Notes under the pieces: generated by a model
Seen by the model: the letters and a program-made list of their open reading frames with translations, nothing else
What the model was told of the DNA's origin: nothing
The model's database searches: none
From: Galerina marginata
Lineage: Eukaryota; Basidiomycota; Agaricomycetes; Agaricales; Galerinaceae
Length of the DNA: 64,000 nt
Assembly (NCBI GenBank): GCA_023014335.1
Contig: JAECYW010000016.1
Span: forward strand, 1,612,001 to 1,676,000
Direction: 5' to 3'
Translations under genes and position numbers: made by a program
Part shown: positions 45,844 through 56,172 of the stretch, piece by piece
Layout of the letters: the number at the start of each line of letters is the position of its first letter
Position numbering within the stretch: the stretch's first letter is position 1

Positions 45844-47072
45844 TTCGCGAGGACGATAGCAGCAAACGAACGATGTGTTGGAGAGAAGAAAAGAACGTCG
45901 ATTAGAGGATTGTGGGCAACGCCTTTTGACAGCTGGACCGTAGTAGAGTAAGTACAACCTCCGTTTGACTCGCTGGCTAGCCCTTCGGATATTCTGGTCC
46001 TGTTACCGCTGTAGAAGATAATAATAGGATTCGGATCGAACAAGAATAATTAGACTTGCGATGGACATTCTTTCGAAATAACTGCTGCATACCTGTGACC
46101 TAACTGGCTGGTATCCGGAGGCGTTCAAGCTGAATCGATGGACAGAACCACTGTGAATGCATGTCTGATAATCCTGGTTGCGTTGTGGAAGACGAACGTT
46201 GCGCGTGTCGTTATATATTCCCTCGGCCGTCACAGCGATCGGCTCGGATTCAGACCTCCGAACAACCGCGAACCCACTTTCTTCCTGCCATCATCATCTT
46301 TGCGTCCAGAGATTGGACTCGGATATTTTGATAGTACTAATCGCTGGTAGAACTTGTAATTCATAGCCATGGGGTATACTTACTTGACAGAAACGACCGA
46401 CTCGATTCGCACTTTGAAATCTTGTCCCTGCCCGTAGCTGCAATAACAAATCGGTGTCACTGTGGAGAAACGCAGCGATTGCACAAGCAACGGCTGCATT
46501 GACATCCTAGGGCTCCTCTGGTACGATAAATCAACTGACCCTCATCCCCAGTTACACAACTGGCATGCGTAACTTGAAACACAAGTTTGATTAGAACAGA
46601 ACAGAATCTAGATATGTGGAGGTCGGGAAGACTTGTTGCAAAAGGGGAACTTATATTATTGTGTCAACTTGGCATGGTTATAGTACAAAAAGGCTTAAGG
46701 TATCTGAATGGTTACGTAAGATCTGCTTTTCACCGTGGTTTGAGCCTTTGAGGTCACCCAAGGTTTCCCTGCTCTGCAAGGAGTAACTAAATATAGAAAT
46801 TAAATCCAAAAATGGACTTTGAATGTGCTTGGAGATGACAAGAAGCCAAAATATACGAACTCGTTGGGACAAATCGGTGGCCAGCCGATATCGGCAATCC
46901 AATCACGTTTTGACGCTCACTTGAAACGGCGCTTATTGCTACTTGTAGAGTACATAATTGGACAATATTTCCAAAAGTAGACTCTGAGGTGCAGTGCACT
47001 GCTGCTGATTGCTAGACGGAATTTTCCAAAATGTCCTCGGTCATACTAATAGTACATAAGCGAAGTGTGTAG
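45844..47072. other. Intergenic region between aminotransferase copy B and the peroxygenase gene
   Basis: No supported gene. It should include the promoter of aminotransferase copy B and the peroxygenase 3' UTR. Short open frames have no family resemblance. Confidence 0.45.
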
Positions 47073-48474
47073 TTAATCTTGCCCGAAAGGGAACACCTGA
47101 GGGCACGCAGCCCCAGGAATAGCCTGGAAAAGGAAGTTCAAGTTTATGTTCAAAGCTGTGCGCAGATCGCCGGTGGGACTAGGATATAACCCCTTTATCG
47201 TCTGATTAACAAAATTCGAGTAAAGCAGGCAGAACGTGCTGAAGTTGGCCGAGGTTGGATCAGGCGTGAATGTGTTGAGAGCGCCTGCGTTTGCGCCAGG
47301 GGGAACGGGATGGGCGGCAGCCACCACATTGATACCATCGGCGCCTTTGGGCCCATTCGCGCGGAAGAAACCATCTGGCATGCGCATGCCTTGGAAGAAA
47401 CCTCGCGCGACAGTGAGGTCAAGTTGACCATCGTCTTGTCGGCCGTCGATAAAGAAGTTGATTGGGAACACAGATTCTGCGTAGGCCGTGAAGAATCGAG
47501 GCGCTACGAAGGAGAAGGTCGGGTTGGTCGCGATAGACTCTTTGATACGCTGGAACCTGAGTTCTCCTGCGACTGTCAGGTTGTACTTTCCGGCTCCAAA
47601 TTGGTTGCTGAAGGCCATGAACTGAGCGAACACGATCAGAGGCAGGTAACATCAAGATACAAATTCCCTACCTGATCAAAAAGCGTTTCGTTGAAGTCGT
47701 GGTTGTTTCCAAAGAATGCATCACCTAGAAAACGATAAAGTTCCAGGTTCGTTCACCAAACTGTTGCTAACAATAGTTACGTACCACGCGTCATACTGGC
47801 ATCACCTTTAACAACAGTCTATCAACAAAAATATTCCACGCAGAAAATCCGCTACAAACCTTCAAAAACTGCATGCGTATTGAGTCCACCGACAATAGCA
47901 GGAGAAGGTGGTTCAGGACCGGTAAATGAGGTCTTCCCACCGATGCTGAGCAGATTGGTGATGACATTGCCATCGACCAAGAATGCGGCGTATGTAACAA
48001 ATCTAGCTAACGTGTTTTCCATATTGAATCCTGTTTTTTCTCGAATGTCAGATACGAGTTGCCGCAGGTAATACAGATTAACATTCCATCTTGTACGGCA
48101 TTTATGATCTGCGCTGGCGTAGCAATGCCATTACGCGGAAGCCACTATCACACAGGATGTCAGCAACTAAAAATATGCCAATGAACCTTGGAATCACTCA
48201 CTCCATGAGATGCAAGAGTGTTCAATCCTGGACATGGACCACGAATATCGCCCGGGGCCTGCTGCTGCCAAGGATGAGCGGCGTCATTAACCAGCTTCGC
48301 CGACGTATCAGCGGGAGGGCCTGGTGGGCTATCTGGGGGTTGAAAGGTGAGGGTAGGGAGAATCGTTTCTAATTCTCTTCTGGAGAGTCCAGCCAGCGAT
48401 CCGTAGGCCGGGAATGCATGCGCTGTGCTGCAGTATAGCGCCAAGGTAACAGCAAGTAATAAGCTTCTGAGCAT
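47073..48474 (-). CDS. Secreted heme-thiolate peroxygenase (long UPO type), needing a GA-AG intron
   Basis: Unspecific peroxygenases insert oxygen from H2O2 into organic substrates. The protein has a signal peptide (MLRSLLLAVTLALYCSTAHA), then the heme-ligand motif PCPGLNTLASHG with the proximal Cys. WLPRNGIATPAQIINAVQDG follows, then FNMENTLARFVTYAAFLVDG. It continues with NVITNLLSIGGKTSFTGPE, the Mg/acid-base motif FEGDASMTRGDAFFG, NNHDFNETLFDQ, KYNLTVAGELRFQRI, SFVAPRFFTAYAESVFPIN and DDGQLDLTVARGFFQGMRMP. It ends FPFGQD. EGD (not EHD) indicates the long-type family. The exons VQDG and FNMENT join in frame only if 48031-48086 is removed; its acceptor ACAG and CTGAC branch point are normal but its donor is GAATGT. 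Unspliced, the frame soon hits TAG. The gene is either rarely spliced or defective. Confidence 0.88.
48031..48086 (-). other. Predicted non-canonical GA-AG intron in the peroxygenase gene
   Basis: 56 nt with donor GAATGT, a CTGAC branch-point element 16 nt before the ACAG acceptor, and a flanking G that keeps the frame (GAT-G joined to GA-TTC). A single A-to-T change at the second donor base would give GTATGT-like GTATGT form. Confidence 0.65.
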
Positions 48475-49013
48475 CTTGACTGTTGCGCCTGGAGAATGGG
48501 AATTTCTTCAAGACTATTCGATTCGATTCGATTCGATGACCTCTTTTTATACAGTCGACGCATGCATCAGGCGAGTGCCAGTCTGGGCGGTGTAATATGT
48601 CGATATTCGGGTCAACTTCCAGTTCGTAATACTGATTTGTTCTCTTTCACTGATTGCGCGGGCTGCCAATAGGAAGGCTGGCAGATGTAACTCCACCATG
48701 GTACCACGTCCACATTGTGCGCAGTGAAAACATTTCGCGATCCCACGTATTTTATAGAGGAGAGAAAAGAAGCAGAGATGGTGATAGGGATCTTCCTCCA
48801 CGAGGCTTGTATGTGCAGTCGCAATCGCCATTTCCGAAGCAAAAGTCAACAATAGGGAAAAGTTTAAGCAGCTGAACGTTTTGGCATTGGGAGAGAGACA
48901 TTGTTTATTATAGCTGCTAGATCCAATGGCATAGGATCTAGGCCGTAAATAAAATACACCTGGGAGAATTTATGAACATGCGCTCTAAAATAAATTATAA
49001 AATCTCATGCTCG
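48475..49013. promoter_or_regulatory. Peroxygenase promoter region and helicase 3' flank
   Basis: Contains a pentanucleotide microsatellite of four ATTCG units (48516-48535) about 45 bp upstream of the peroxygenase start codon. No gene is seen. The right half should be the 3' UTR of the helicase. Confidence 0.5.
48516..48535. repeat. (ATTCG)4 microsatellite
   Basis: Four perfect ATTCG units just upstream of the peroxygenase start codon. Confidence 0.85.
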
Positions 49014-51335
49014 TCACTTAGCTCCTCCAACTTGTTCGTTGACCCTCCTCGTTCCCTGTCTAAGCCTACCCGAGGACACCGAATTTTCTACTTTTAATCC
49101 TTTGACACCACGCAATCCCATTTTTCCGATAGTGCGTGCCTCTATTCCAGGCGGCCCAGCCTCTGCTGGCCACCCAAGTGAACCCATGGCAAATTCCCAT
49201 GCGTATTGGACCAGCATCTCTTTGGTCATCCTCATGCCTTTGGTATGGGAGTTGTAATATCCCAAGAAGGCCCGGTACGCTTGCGCCTTCGTTTCAGAGG
49301 AAATAGCGGCCAGAGCTTGCGCGAGGGGGACAGAGGCGGTGGGAGGAGGGGGAGAGGGCTTGAGACCCAATTCGGTCATCTCGGATCTACGTAAGAAGAA
49401 CTGTTCTTCGGGTGAGAGAATGATGATACCACGTCCTGCCGCTCCGGCGCGAGCTGTGCGCCCTAGCCGATGGATATATTGCTCGGTGGAGGCTGGTAGT
49501 CCAACCTGGAGAACGAGTGTCACCCTATATATAGGTTCAGACCGTTTAGATATAATTCATGTAAGACAGAAATGAATGCTGACCCTGGAAAGTCGACACC
49601 TCTCGCAGCAACATCACTGCTCAATAAGACTGCACTTTTCGCATCCTTGAATTCCTTTGCTGCTTTTGTACGAGCGGGCTGCGATTTCCTCGAGTGGATC
49701 TCAAGGATTGGTGGAAGGCCGCGGATTTGGCTCAGGAGCTCTGCAGCGAAAGACACTTGGCGCGCAGTGGGGAAAAATACCATGCACTTCGACGTCGAAG
49801 CCGACGAGGCAGGGGATTGGAGATGTGCGCGAAGATCATCCTGAAGGACATCAACCGTGGTTTGCATGAAATTGGTCTGAGGGGTTATAAGGTACGTTTG
49901 CTCGACTAATAGATAGGTCGTCAATAACGGAAAGACGAAGGCAACTGACAAAGCTCACCATGTTCATGGGTATTTACTTCGTCATCTAATAAGGTCGATA
50001 TAAAGCTGTATCCTGGACGAAGTGCGCCAGCAGCAACCTAGATTCCGTGGTTAACTCATAATGATCCATTGAGTAAACAATCGAAACAAACCTTCTTGAT
50101 TTCCGCACTAACCGTGGCTGAAAAGAAAAGGGCCTGCCTGGTCTGTTTCGGAGGCAAAAAAGCTAAGATTGCTTCTAAATCTTTGCTGAAGCCTTGATCC
50201 AAAAGCCGATCAGCCTCGTCGTATACAATCGTCTTTAATCCCGAAAGTCGGCTCGAGAATTCCGGGGATCGGAGATGATCCAAAAGTCTTCCTGGAGTAG
50301 CGATAAGAATGTCACAAGGTGATTGCAAGAGTCGCCTGGATTCTGATGTCTGACTGAGGGAGGGTTAGCAGTGAACAAAAGCAAAATCAAAACACTATAC
50401 TTCGTCCCTCCGATGGCATGTTGAACTTTGAATCGGTGGTGTCTCAGAAGGGTTTCTGCTTCCTTTTCGATCTGGGAAAAGAAAAGATAAGGCAAATCTC
50501 TGAAGATAACATTTGGATCGACTGACTTGAAGAGCAAGCTCGCGAGTGGGAGCCAATACGAGAATAGAGATCCCTCGCTGTGGTGGCGCCTTCAGGAGGC
50601 GTTCTATTGCAGGTAGAAGAAAGGCGATTGTTTTCCCTGCGCGACCAGGTCAGTATGAAAAAAGTAAAGAGAAGAAAGAAAGAAGTATCTTACCTGTGCC
50701 TGTCCTCGCTTGCACCAGTAAATCTTTCCCGCTTAAAGCAAAATCTAGAGTGGCATCTGGATTCGTGGTCTGTGTCAATAGATCAAAAGAAATGGGTAAA
50801 GTGATTCGAACCTTGAACGTCGGTCATAAATCTTCCAAGTTGAAAAGATTGAAATTTTCGTTAGCTAGTTATTTTTGCTATAAAAAAAATCAACGCACTC
50901 ATGACTCAGTCCAGCTTTCGATTCTTTCGAGATAGGAGCATCTGCAAACCGTCTCTCAGAGAAATGGCGGTTATTTGGCGTCGGGCTTCCAGACCTTTGT
51001 TCAACCTGAGTGCTGACTGTTTGCACGACTGGTGGAGTCGCTGTCATCGTGGCTCTGGGCCTGGCGGCGAAAGTGGCAAAATCTCTTGAGCCAAAAAGCA
51101 CTGTGGTTGACTCATTTACGACACTGGAAGGCGTGTCCTGAAGATTCGGGTATGGCCTTGGGTGTCCTCTGCCTCTGCCCCTACCTCTACCTCCAATACC
51201 ACCCCTTCGAGGACGGCTTGAAGTAGGGTTTGGGGGTTGTGTTGGGGTGTTTGCAGACATAGTATAGAAAGCGCGGCGTGCGTCGTTTATGAAGGTGATT
51301 ATCGATTTTTGCTTGATAGATTGGATCCTGTGCAT
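49014..51335 (-). CDS. MSS116: Mitochondrial DEAD-box RNA helicase, MSS116/CYT-19-like
   Basis: MSS116-type helicases act as RNA chaperones for mitochondrial intron splicing and translation. The start at 51335 gives [20 protein letters not shown] and FYTMSAN, a basic presequence. The N-terminal extension is Pro/Arg/Gly-rich with [14 protein letters not shown]. The core contains [19 protein letters not shown] (motif I), [20 protein letters not shown] (Ia), [15 protein letters not shown] (Ib), [12 protein letters not shown] (DEAD box), [14 protein letters not shown] (III, SAT), [30 protein letters not shown] (V) and [17 protein letters not shown] (VI). A C-terminal extension with [20 protein letters not shown] and [11 protein letters not shown] is typical of MSS116-type proteins. 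The stop is at 49014. Confidence 0.9.
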
Positions 51336-51942
51336 AGACCTCGCCGTTGCTGCTGTTGTTCGCGAACACGAGTTCCAAAATTAATATAGTATGAACCGTG
51401 GGAACACGTCCCAAAACGTCTAAGTAGAAATGATCGAGTCTGGCTGCATGCCCTTACTCCGACCCCTCCCTCAAGAACCACATCGTCTTTCTTGCATTAC
51501 TTGACTAGCTGGATCTTAGGTCTATATATGCTCTCAGACCTTTTTCTACCTAGTCCGACAGTGAATCCATATACCACGCGAATCCCATTTTTTGAGTTCT
51601 CTCTATCATATGTCGGTGTAGCGGTTGTGTAGCGGCTTGGTTAGTACCTCTTCAACCAACTCGATAGCCCCTCTTTTCTCGTTTATCTCCTTAAATTCCC
51701 ATGCTCCAAAACTGAAAGAGTAAAACGTTCCAAATCTTGAAGTATGTCCAGTGTTCGATTCTCTTTACTTCTCTTCAATATTTTCCGAGTCCCATATGGC
51801 CATATCGTCTGTGAACACGCACAAACCACACCTGCCGCGACTTGCAGCTCGCTTGAACACCAGAGTTGGACAGAATCGCTATACAAAATGGTGCGTTACA
51901 GAATTGATTTTACAAATTAGTACACTAAACTACGAAATAAAA
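51336..51942. other. Intergenic region between FunK1 kinase and helicase
   Basis: Helicase promoter and FunK1 3' UTR. No other gene seen. Confidence 0.45.
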
Positions 51943-54261
51943 TTAGGAAAAGGGAGAGGGTCGTTGCACGCGCTCGCTGTGGTGTACACGAGCCCGCGTT
52001 TGCCCTCGCGTTTGCCTTCGCGCCTGCCCTCGCGTAGCCAGCTCCGTGATTGAGGTCCTAGCTCGTTTGCTCAGTGGACTCGGTGGTACCTGTTCTTCCT
52101 GTTCTTCCTCGCCTTCTTCCTGGATTGTGTTCAACTTTCTCTTCTTTCCACCTCCAGGCACCCCCCCGTAACCTTCCTTATCGTCTTCCCATGACCAGTC
52201 CTCTTTATCTGGAAGCCTTTGCCGCGTCTCCTCGAGGATATCAATGATTTCTTGGTGGGTTATGTCGGCCGCATAATTCCCGAAGATCTTCTTGCGCAGT
52301 TTGGCTACGCAATCCTTGAGCTCTTCAAAATAAGGGGCGAAATCATCTAATGTTGTCGTCTCGAACAAATCTCCGGCATCTGACATCTGCCATAATTTGC
52401 GGATTCCCATGTTGCGGAACTCCTCGCCAGCCGTCCAGTCCTTTGCGAATCCCTGCATTGTGTCAAAGTTATGTCGTTCGACGTTGTAAGGACCTGCGTA
52501 GTGCCAGCAAATCCACAAGAGGACGTAGAAGAAGGATTCTAGGTCGTGACGAGGCTCATGTTTCTTTCCCATCAGAACATCTACCGACATGAAAGGCAGT
52601 GTCCCCTATCGAAGCATACCGTGAGTGTTAAGGCAATAATCATACAAAACGATGCTTACCGTCCTGTGACCAGTAGCGACCTCCCTCGCCTCATCAGTCA
52701 TGAGTGTTGCGTAGTCGAGGTCAATTAGAAGGCCTTTACGCAACACAGGCTCGTCTTTCTGGATTCCGTCGTCTGTTCGGTCTTCACAATGGTCTGTGTT
52801 TTCTGATTGCATGCCATTTGATGGTGTAGGCCGATACATCATGACGTTATGGAGACTGATATCGCGATGCAGGATTCTCTTCTCGACCAGACGATGATGA
52901 GCTACAAGAGTATGGTCAGCTTGGGTCGAACGAAATACAGACGTTGAGAGGCAGCATACCTCGGATAGCGTCAATTAAAACGGATAACAACTCTTTCTTG
53001 GTGGAAAAGTGCGCCAAACCTACGGCGAAAGGCGTTGTGACAATCCTACGATGCGCGCGAACTTCGAGTTGTTCAAGCCAATCAGCTTTCTTGTAGCTCT
53101 TCGTGTCGATTATGGCACGGATTCGAGCAGTTGTATCGTCCTCTCCATCTACCTTAACAATTTCTTCGGCCACGATCTGCGAAACGCCTTCGATGCCCTG
53201 AGCGCGTTTGAGAATATCGGCCTCGGTATGAACTCGGGACATGTCGGCCCAACTGTCTTTGATAACATACTCGACTCCGTCGCGGAGAACACGCCAGCAA
53301 ACTGTCCCTCTGCCCCGTATCGAGTCGCTGATGAAGACAGTCTCGATGATTTCGTACATCTTGTTGTCGACCGTGATGTACCTGCGGCCGTCAGGTGTGC
53401 GGATAATGGTTGGATCATAACCAATCTTGGATAGGTCGGCAAGCATCAGTCCAGCCATGAGGCGGATAAATGTATCTGGATTGGTGTGCATGTTAATGCC
53501 CACGGAGCCGACCACCCCTGCTCGATCGAATACGTAGACTCGCACGTCGTAACGGCAAAAGGAAACGCCGATGTGGAACCGTCGACCATCTTGCGACGAA
53601 AATACCATGTACGCGCCATTTATGAGTTGGACGAGGGCTGCGCCGACTTCTTGATACTGGAGCTGGACTTGAGCTCTAGGTGAACCATGAGATTCAGCCA
53701 GGTAACGAGATCTATGGTGTCGTCGGCAAGGACTAGGTCGGGCTTTCGTTTGGCACCCGGCCCTCCAGGTAGGGGAACGTTGCATTGTTCGCTGTGCCAC
53801 TGTCGTCGTGACGGCAAGCCTTTCGTCCTCATCGCGCAAACGTTGGCCAGTTCTTCTCCGAAGTTGTTCAAGAAATTAGCCAACGCTCTTTCCTCTTTAC
53901 CTGACGAAGAGTGGGTCGATAAGTCGGGGCAATCTCTCCACGCCTTCGCGTTGTTATTGTAGAGACGCCTCTTCAGGTCGGCACCAAGCACGGAGGATGG
54001 AAGAGGTAGGGATGTATCCGGGAAGAGGTGTTCAACCAAGTTGGGTACATCGAGCAGCTTTCCCTTCTCCAATTCAGCTTTTAGCGCTGGATCCATTCGG
54101 ACGTGTGTCAACAATTTCTTGGTGGTAGGGTCGCTGGAGAGCTTCTTGACGATGGGTGTGGAATGTAGCGCCGCTTTTGCTTGTGTTGGCTCCTTTCGAC
54201 GCGGAGTGCTGGGAGTTTTGCTGGGGATGCCTTTAAAACTGGAAGCTCGGTTATCAGCCAT
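51943..54261 (-). CDS. FunK1-type (fungal-specific) protein kinase, with a frame discontinuity
   Basis: FunK1 kinases form large families in multicellular basidiomycetes. The N-terminal part reads MADNRASSFKGIPSKTP and RALANFLNNFGEELANVC, then RKPDLVLADDTIDLVTW and LMVHLELKSS, resembling the conserved ELK segment. The next conserved block (YQEVGAALVQLINGAYMVF, then RRFHIGVSFCRYDVRVYVFD) lies in another frame. Kinase motifs are VEYVIKDSW (beta-3 Lys), HRDISLHNVMM (catalytic loop) and LLIDLDYATLM in place of DFG. After a GTAAGC intron come GTLPFMSVDVLM and HEPRHDLESFFYVLLWICW, the FunK1 signature. The C-terminus is acidic then Arg-rich (RGQARRQTRGQTRAR). Between ELKSS and YQEVG the change may be a 50-nt intron (GTTACC to CCAG, which removes the ELK part) or a frameshift around 53650. 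Function in signalling is unassigned. Confidence 0.8.
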
Positions 54262-56172
54262 CGTTGAATAGATGAGATCGAAGATTGTAAGTCAACTTGC
54301 CTTCAAGTTATATAATTCTAACTGGGCCACAGTGGCACAATTCTCCTGCGATACACTTGCACTGAGGAGGAAAGTGTACGGTGCTGCGGTGTTTCTGTGC
54401 TTGATGGGCCACTACACCAGTCACGTTACCGCGTCGTACAATGGGTTAATGAGCCTGCCATTGTAGCCCATCACCGACACCCAGATCAGTGGCACTCCGA
54501 TCTATCTTATCTAATGGGCCATCCAGGACGAAGGTTTTGGCGCAAAGTGTTCATACCTCTGACTCCATATCCTGTTGAACCAGTTGCCTCAATTTTATTA
54601 TTTTTCCTTTCTAATTCATTTCGTCCGGCTCAACGTACGCACCCACCAGACGTCATCATAATGTGGCGACGCCCGGAGATGGTCAAGTCAGATAATGACC
54701 CTCCTATAAGCGAGGTTTTTAGAGAACGCAAGTTCCGGGCGGAGACTGTTCTTGGGTTATATTGTTCCACGGGCTTCGTCACGACAGCTCGATGTTCAAA
54801 GCGGCGCCCACATTCTGGTCCAGGCATGCGCAGTCCCATTCGCAGAGTAGGAGAGTACTATGGTAAGCCCGACCGCCACGAAATCCAGTGCGGAATCCTC
54901 CGAAGCTGCTGCAAGAGTACGGGTAGAAAAACTCAGAGATCTAGGCGATGGGGACGGTAGGACGGTGGACAGGTCTTGTGTCGTCTCACAGGCGATTCCT
55001 TACCTGGCTGGAGACAAACCGCACACGGAAACTCTGAGGTTTCAGCGATTTTGCGGCCTCGAGTGCACATATATGGAAGAAAGATCACCACGGGCGTTTA
55101 ACAGCTTTGACTTCGCTGGTTGGTACCATCGTCGTTCCCAAGCAGAATGTAGAAAATAAGTATGTGGGCTCACATATCAATGCCCTTCCATTTGATACGG
55201 GGTGAAGACGAGGAGGTTTGTTGCTCTGACTCGTCTGGTTGCCTCCGTCGGTGACGCTGAAGTTCTGTTTCATGCCAGGAAAGTCGGCTTTCTGATCCCA
55301 AGACAAAGCTCCTTGTAACATGGTAAAGCAGAAGAATCGAGTCGGCTTGTTGAGATTTTTCCACTTGACCAAGGTCCACCTTGAGGAAATAGCTCTAAAA
55401 CATAAGCTCGAAATCCGAATACCCCTTTAGCTTCACACTTTTTCCTCCTACATAGTTGACGATCCGTGATCGACGACGAGTTCATATGAGTGCATCCTAC
55501 TGCCCTAAATAAATAAATTGCTTGCCCTTGATATTCAACGAAAGAACTGGCCACCAGTATAATGATCATTCCCGCAAAATATCTTGTTGACGTTTAAACT
55601 AAGGTCTCTTTGAGAGGTTTCACAAGATTCCATTGGCTGATCATGAAGGTAATAAATTGCAGTAGATCTCCTCTCCTGCCTGGCAGAAGTATCCTACCCA
55701 GACAGAAAAGCTGAAGCTGTTCAACTCACAGAAAAATATGCCAATTGGCTGAAGCTCGTTCAACAAACTGCACGGTCGGCCTTTTTGTCTTTTAAAAAAT
55801 TCCATCCGACTTGAAGAAGTTGGGTTGTTTCCGAACGATGTTGAGACAAATTGGCACCGATGAGATATGTACCGCCATTCACTGTTGTTAATAGCGTAGG
55901 ACACATGTATGAAATTCGCTTCTCAAGAGCATATCATAGCATGGTATTTTCCTACCTGCAAGTACCCTTCTAATAGCAAGTAGGGAGGCAACAAGGTCAT
56001 TGCAATGTCACCCTCTTGTGCAGCCAGATTGATGTGTTCAGCAACACCTGGGCTACTGAGGATTAGCTGCATCAAAATCAGAATTATGAGGGTACACAGA
56101 AACATGTCATTTAAATGAGTAGAATTATGGCATGGACAATGCATAGCATTTGGAGTCTTAGCATGAGGATGA
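54262..56172. other. Gene-poor region between FunK1 kinase and MET5
   Basis: Holds the FunK1 promoter and the MET5 3' UTR. The longest plus-strand frame (54397-54960, 187 codons) has no recognisable content or exon chain, and no tRNA-like structure was noticed. Confidence 0.4.

Noticed and set aside
54397..54960. 187-codon plus-strand open frame
   Set aside because: No recognisable domain, low plausibility of codon use and no exon chain.
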